DNA from: Rhabdornis inornatus
Lineage: Eukaryota; Chordata; Aves; Passeriformes; Rhabdornithidae
Direction: 5' to 3'
DNA: 64,000 nt
NCBI GenBank assembly: GCA_013397075.1
Contig: VWZS01003786.1
Coordinates: forward strand, 1 to 64,000
A model generated the notes under the pieces. It was not told the DNA's origin. It ran no database searches and saw only the letters and a program-made list of their open reading frames with translations. Position 1 is the first letter of the stretch, and each line of letters begins with the position of its first letter. The position numbers were made by a program, and so were the translations under genes. Of this stretch, positions 61,901 to 64,000 are shown piece by piece.

Positions 61901-64000
61901 TAGAAACTCAAATCTATCTGTTCAGTGTTCCTTGCACCAGCACAAAATACCTTTCCTATTAAACTAAGTAATGTTTTTTGTGCCTCAGAATCAGCTCTGA
62001 AAGAATTGGCTGATGATATTGTTGGTTGAAGGAAGAAGTGTACAGATTTATTTTTATATATATATCTTTAATCTTGCATGCTTTAGGAAGATGTCAGGTA
62101 TATGAACTTGGCAATGCCTGCTAAATAAAATCTACCAAAATCCTTTATACACAATTTAGTTATCTATTAAAACTTCCTAAAATTCAGCTAAAATATAAAT
62201 ATTTTTAAACCTTTTTAGTTTTTAAAAAAATCTCAAAATAACACCTTAGAAAGTCTTTAAATCCAGTGCCTTTATCTCAAAATCTCAAGGCACCATGCTG
62301 GTATTACTTTAGGCACCTCATGATGCTGTTTTGTGCTTTTAGCAAGGCAGTTTCCAGCAGCTCTTTCCTCTCCTTGCCAGCAGGTCCATGACCATTTCAG
62401 TTGCTGCTCACTTCCTCTACTTATGCCAGGAGCAAATGGTTTAACATTTGAAGAGAAGCAGAGACTGATGCCACTGCCAACAAGAAGTTAAATGAAATCT
62501 GAACAGGCTAAATCCTGCTGATAACAGCAGACAGATTTCCCATTTTCTTCAATGGAACTGTGAATATCTGTGCTTTGTCTAGTACTTGCATTCATTATAC
62601 TTGTAACCATAGCTGCATATGCTGTAAACCTAAGAATATGTGTAGAGATATTTACTTAGAGACACAAAGTCTTGTTTGCATGAACATCTTACGTTCCAGT
62701 TTGCAGATTTAAGCATTTTACTCAGTACTCACAGAGAATTTTAAAATAAATTTTATTCTAATGCTGTGTAAACAAGTTCCACTGAAAAATAATTAAGTTG
62801 TACCAAAATAAAACTGATATGAAAGATTCACCAAAAGCTAGTAATTCCTAATGTATTTTTCCATTGTTCCTCCTTCATCTTTTGCATCTACATCATTGCT
62901 GACAGTCTGCTGTTCAGCATAATAGATATGTCAGCCCTTATTCCTACCTTTTTTAAGTCAGTAATTTTAGGACAGGTATAGAAGAATCAGTGCCTTAAAT
63001 TTAGATTGTGTACTTCTCTGAAAAAAATCTGTTTGGGATGAAAAGGAGAAGGAGCTAAAGGAGGTAATAAAGGGAACGGAAAAAACCTTAGTTTCTGCAT
63101 CACGTCTACATTATGTAAAATAATTCTTTTCCCTTTTTAAATAACATTTTAGTCAGCTGAAAATGATATAACTAGCTTTGTTTTGCCCAATAGAATAATT
63201 TTCAGCACACTATTTTAATGCTGAGCATGTCTTCAAGTTACAAAAACAAGCAAAAAAAAGTGTTAAGGTTTTTAAATACCATGTGGAATCTAAATAGGAA
63301 GAGTTCAGATGACTATATCATTCCACAGCCAGATTCTTCTCTGTGATGATACATCCAAACACTTGAAGGGAAAATGACTAATTCCCTTATTTATCCTTTT
63401 TAAATGTATGTGTAATCAATATGTCTTTCATTTCACACTTTCAGCTTTCTTTGAAGAAAGCTCTTACAAGTTTAGATCAGTATCAACTAGGAGTACTTTC
63501 CTCAGAAACAATTTCTCAACTACAGCCTTCAGTTATTCGTGATCATACTGACAGGTCACAGATTCATAACCTTTCTGCTCAAAACTGAAAAAGACAGAAT
63601 GAAACATTTTATATACTTTCCTGCGACTTACAAGCGTGATATGGAAAAGTAATATCAAGTTTATAGATAAATAGTTACCCATACATCACTCCTGGGACCA
63701 CAACACTTCAGTTTTAGGCAACATATTACAGTAAGAAAATTAATACTGTATTCCATCTATTTTATGTATATCTTGTCAGATAATCAGGATGATTATTTTA
63801 ATTTACACTGAATATGCAAAAAGATCTGGCAACAGCTACATTTGAAGTGTTCTGTGCTGTAATTAGAGCAGGGTGAAAAACAAAACAAATTTACTTTAAT
63901 TATTTCCTCAAACATAAAAATCACTGGGCAATATTCTACATTTTTCCTTCTACACCAAATAACTACACCAGATAGGTCAGAGAACATAATAAATGCTCCT
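52913..64000 (-). other. KCNH8 intron 1, 5'-most part in window: no gene seen
   Basis: About 11 kb of AT-rich intron running off the window edge. It contains a 12-bp-arm palindrome at 53713-53738, a low-repeat stretch at about 56.77-57.14 kb with clustered homeodomain and E-box-like motifs, and a short TA run near 62.06 kb. The first coding exon was not found here, and there is no CpG-rich segment that would suggest a promoter. Confidence 0.75.
53713..53738. repeat. Perfect palindrome, 12-bp arms, 2-base spacer
   Basis: TGTGTAATATCC (53713-53724), CA, then the exact reverse complement GGATATTACACA (53727-53738). Long for a chance perfect palindrome with so small a loop. It could be a dimeric factor site or a hairpin. 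Confidence 0.9.

Larger units (their letters stand above)
163..64000 (-). other. KCNH8: KCNH8 gene, partial (coding exons 2-5 and their introns)
   Basis: Minus-strand gene for an ELK-subfamily voltage-gated potassium channel (Kv12.1). Four exons appear in the expected order, with matching splice phases and canonical GT..AG introns, and their conceptual joined protein follows the vertebrate KCNH8 N-terminus from the PAS domain into S2. KCNH8 rather than KCNH3 or KCNH4 is chosen because the linker ([20 protein letters not shown]), the segment NNNVFVDKPAFPEY and the S1-S2 loop [20 protein letters not shown] match my recollection of KCNH8 closely. The gene is cut at both ends: exon 1 lies past base 64000, and S2 onward lies before base 1. 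The channel is a tetrameric plasma-membrane protein, mainly neuronal. No promoter or CpG-rich start region is in the window. Confidence 0.95.

Noticed and set aside
32432..64000. Search for KCNH8 coding exon 1 (start codon and PAS cap)
   Set aside because: No minus-strand match to the NTFLDTIATRFDGTH region was seen. It should lie upstream, outside the window.
1..64000. tRNA, rRNA, microRNA hairpins, CRISPR arrays, operons or a novel defence-type system
   Set aside because: Nothing of these kinds was seen. Gene structure and repeats are those of a vertebrate nuclear intron-rich locus. Small RNAs cannot be excluded without folding and expression data.

Overview
The window is vertebrate nuclear DNA, AT-rich, with short exons separated by multi-kilobase introns bounded by GT..AG. 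It is almost certainly from a bird: at least five CR1 LINE 3' ends (6.6, 6.9, 12.6, 49.2-50.1 and 52.5-52.9 kb) carry the diagnostic avian CR1 tail. There are no operons, bacterial signals, CRISPR arrays or RNA genes that I can support.

One protein-coding gene is recognisable, on the minus strand: KCNH8 (ELK1, Kv12.1), a voltage-gated potassium channel of the EAG/ELK family. Four consecutive coding exons can be placed to the base: exon 2 (32198-32431), exon 3 (17089-17220), exon 4 (2680-2807) and exon 5 (163-403). They join in frame (phases 1-1, 1-1, 1-0, 0-1) into 735 coding bases and 244 complete codons. These cover most of the PAS domain, the basic linker to the membrane, segment S1, the S1-S2 loop and the start of S2. 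The first coding exon (start codon and PAS cap) lies beyond base 64000, and the S2-S6, pore and cyclic-nucleotide-binding-like exons lie before base 1. Everything else is intron: more than 31.5 kb of intron 1, 14,977 bp of intron 2, 14,281 bp of intron 3, 2,276 bp of intron 4 and 162 bp of intron 5.

The introns hold degenerate CR1 copies on both strands, a GC-rich segment that looks like a solo retroviral LTR (about 35.65-36.27 kb), a 235-bp A-rich tract with an internal 96-bp periodicity (26.5-26.7 kb), a CA microsatellite, T/G-rich low-complexity blocks, small tandem duplications and a few perfect palindromes. None of the longer open frames inside the introns resembles a gene.

The best second-look items concern KCNH8 itself: a serine that creates an N-X-S glycosylation sequon in the S1-S2 loop, a tandem NAGNAG acceptor on exon 4, competing tandem donors at the end of exon 4, G-quadruplex-capable tracts close to exons 3 and 4, and the phase symmetry of the two PAS exons. 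I found no evidence of a novel multi-gene system. The window is an ordinary, intron-dominated part of a large neuronal channel gene.
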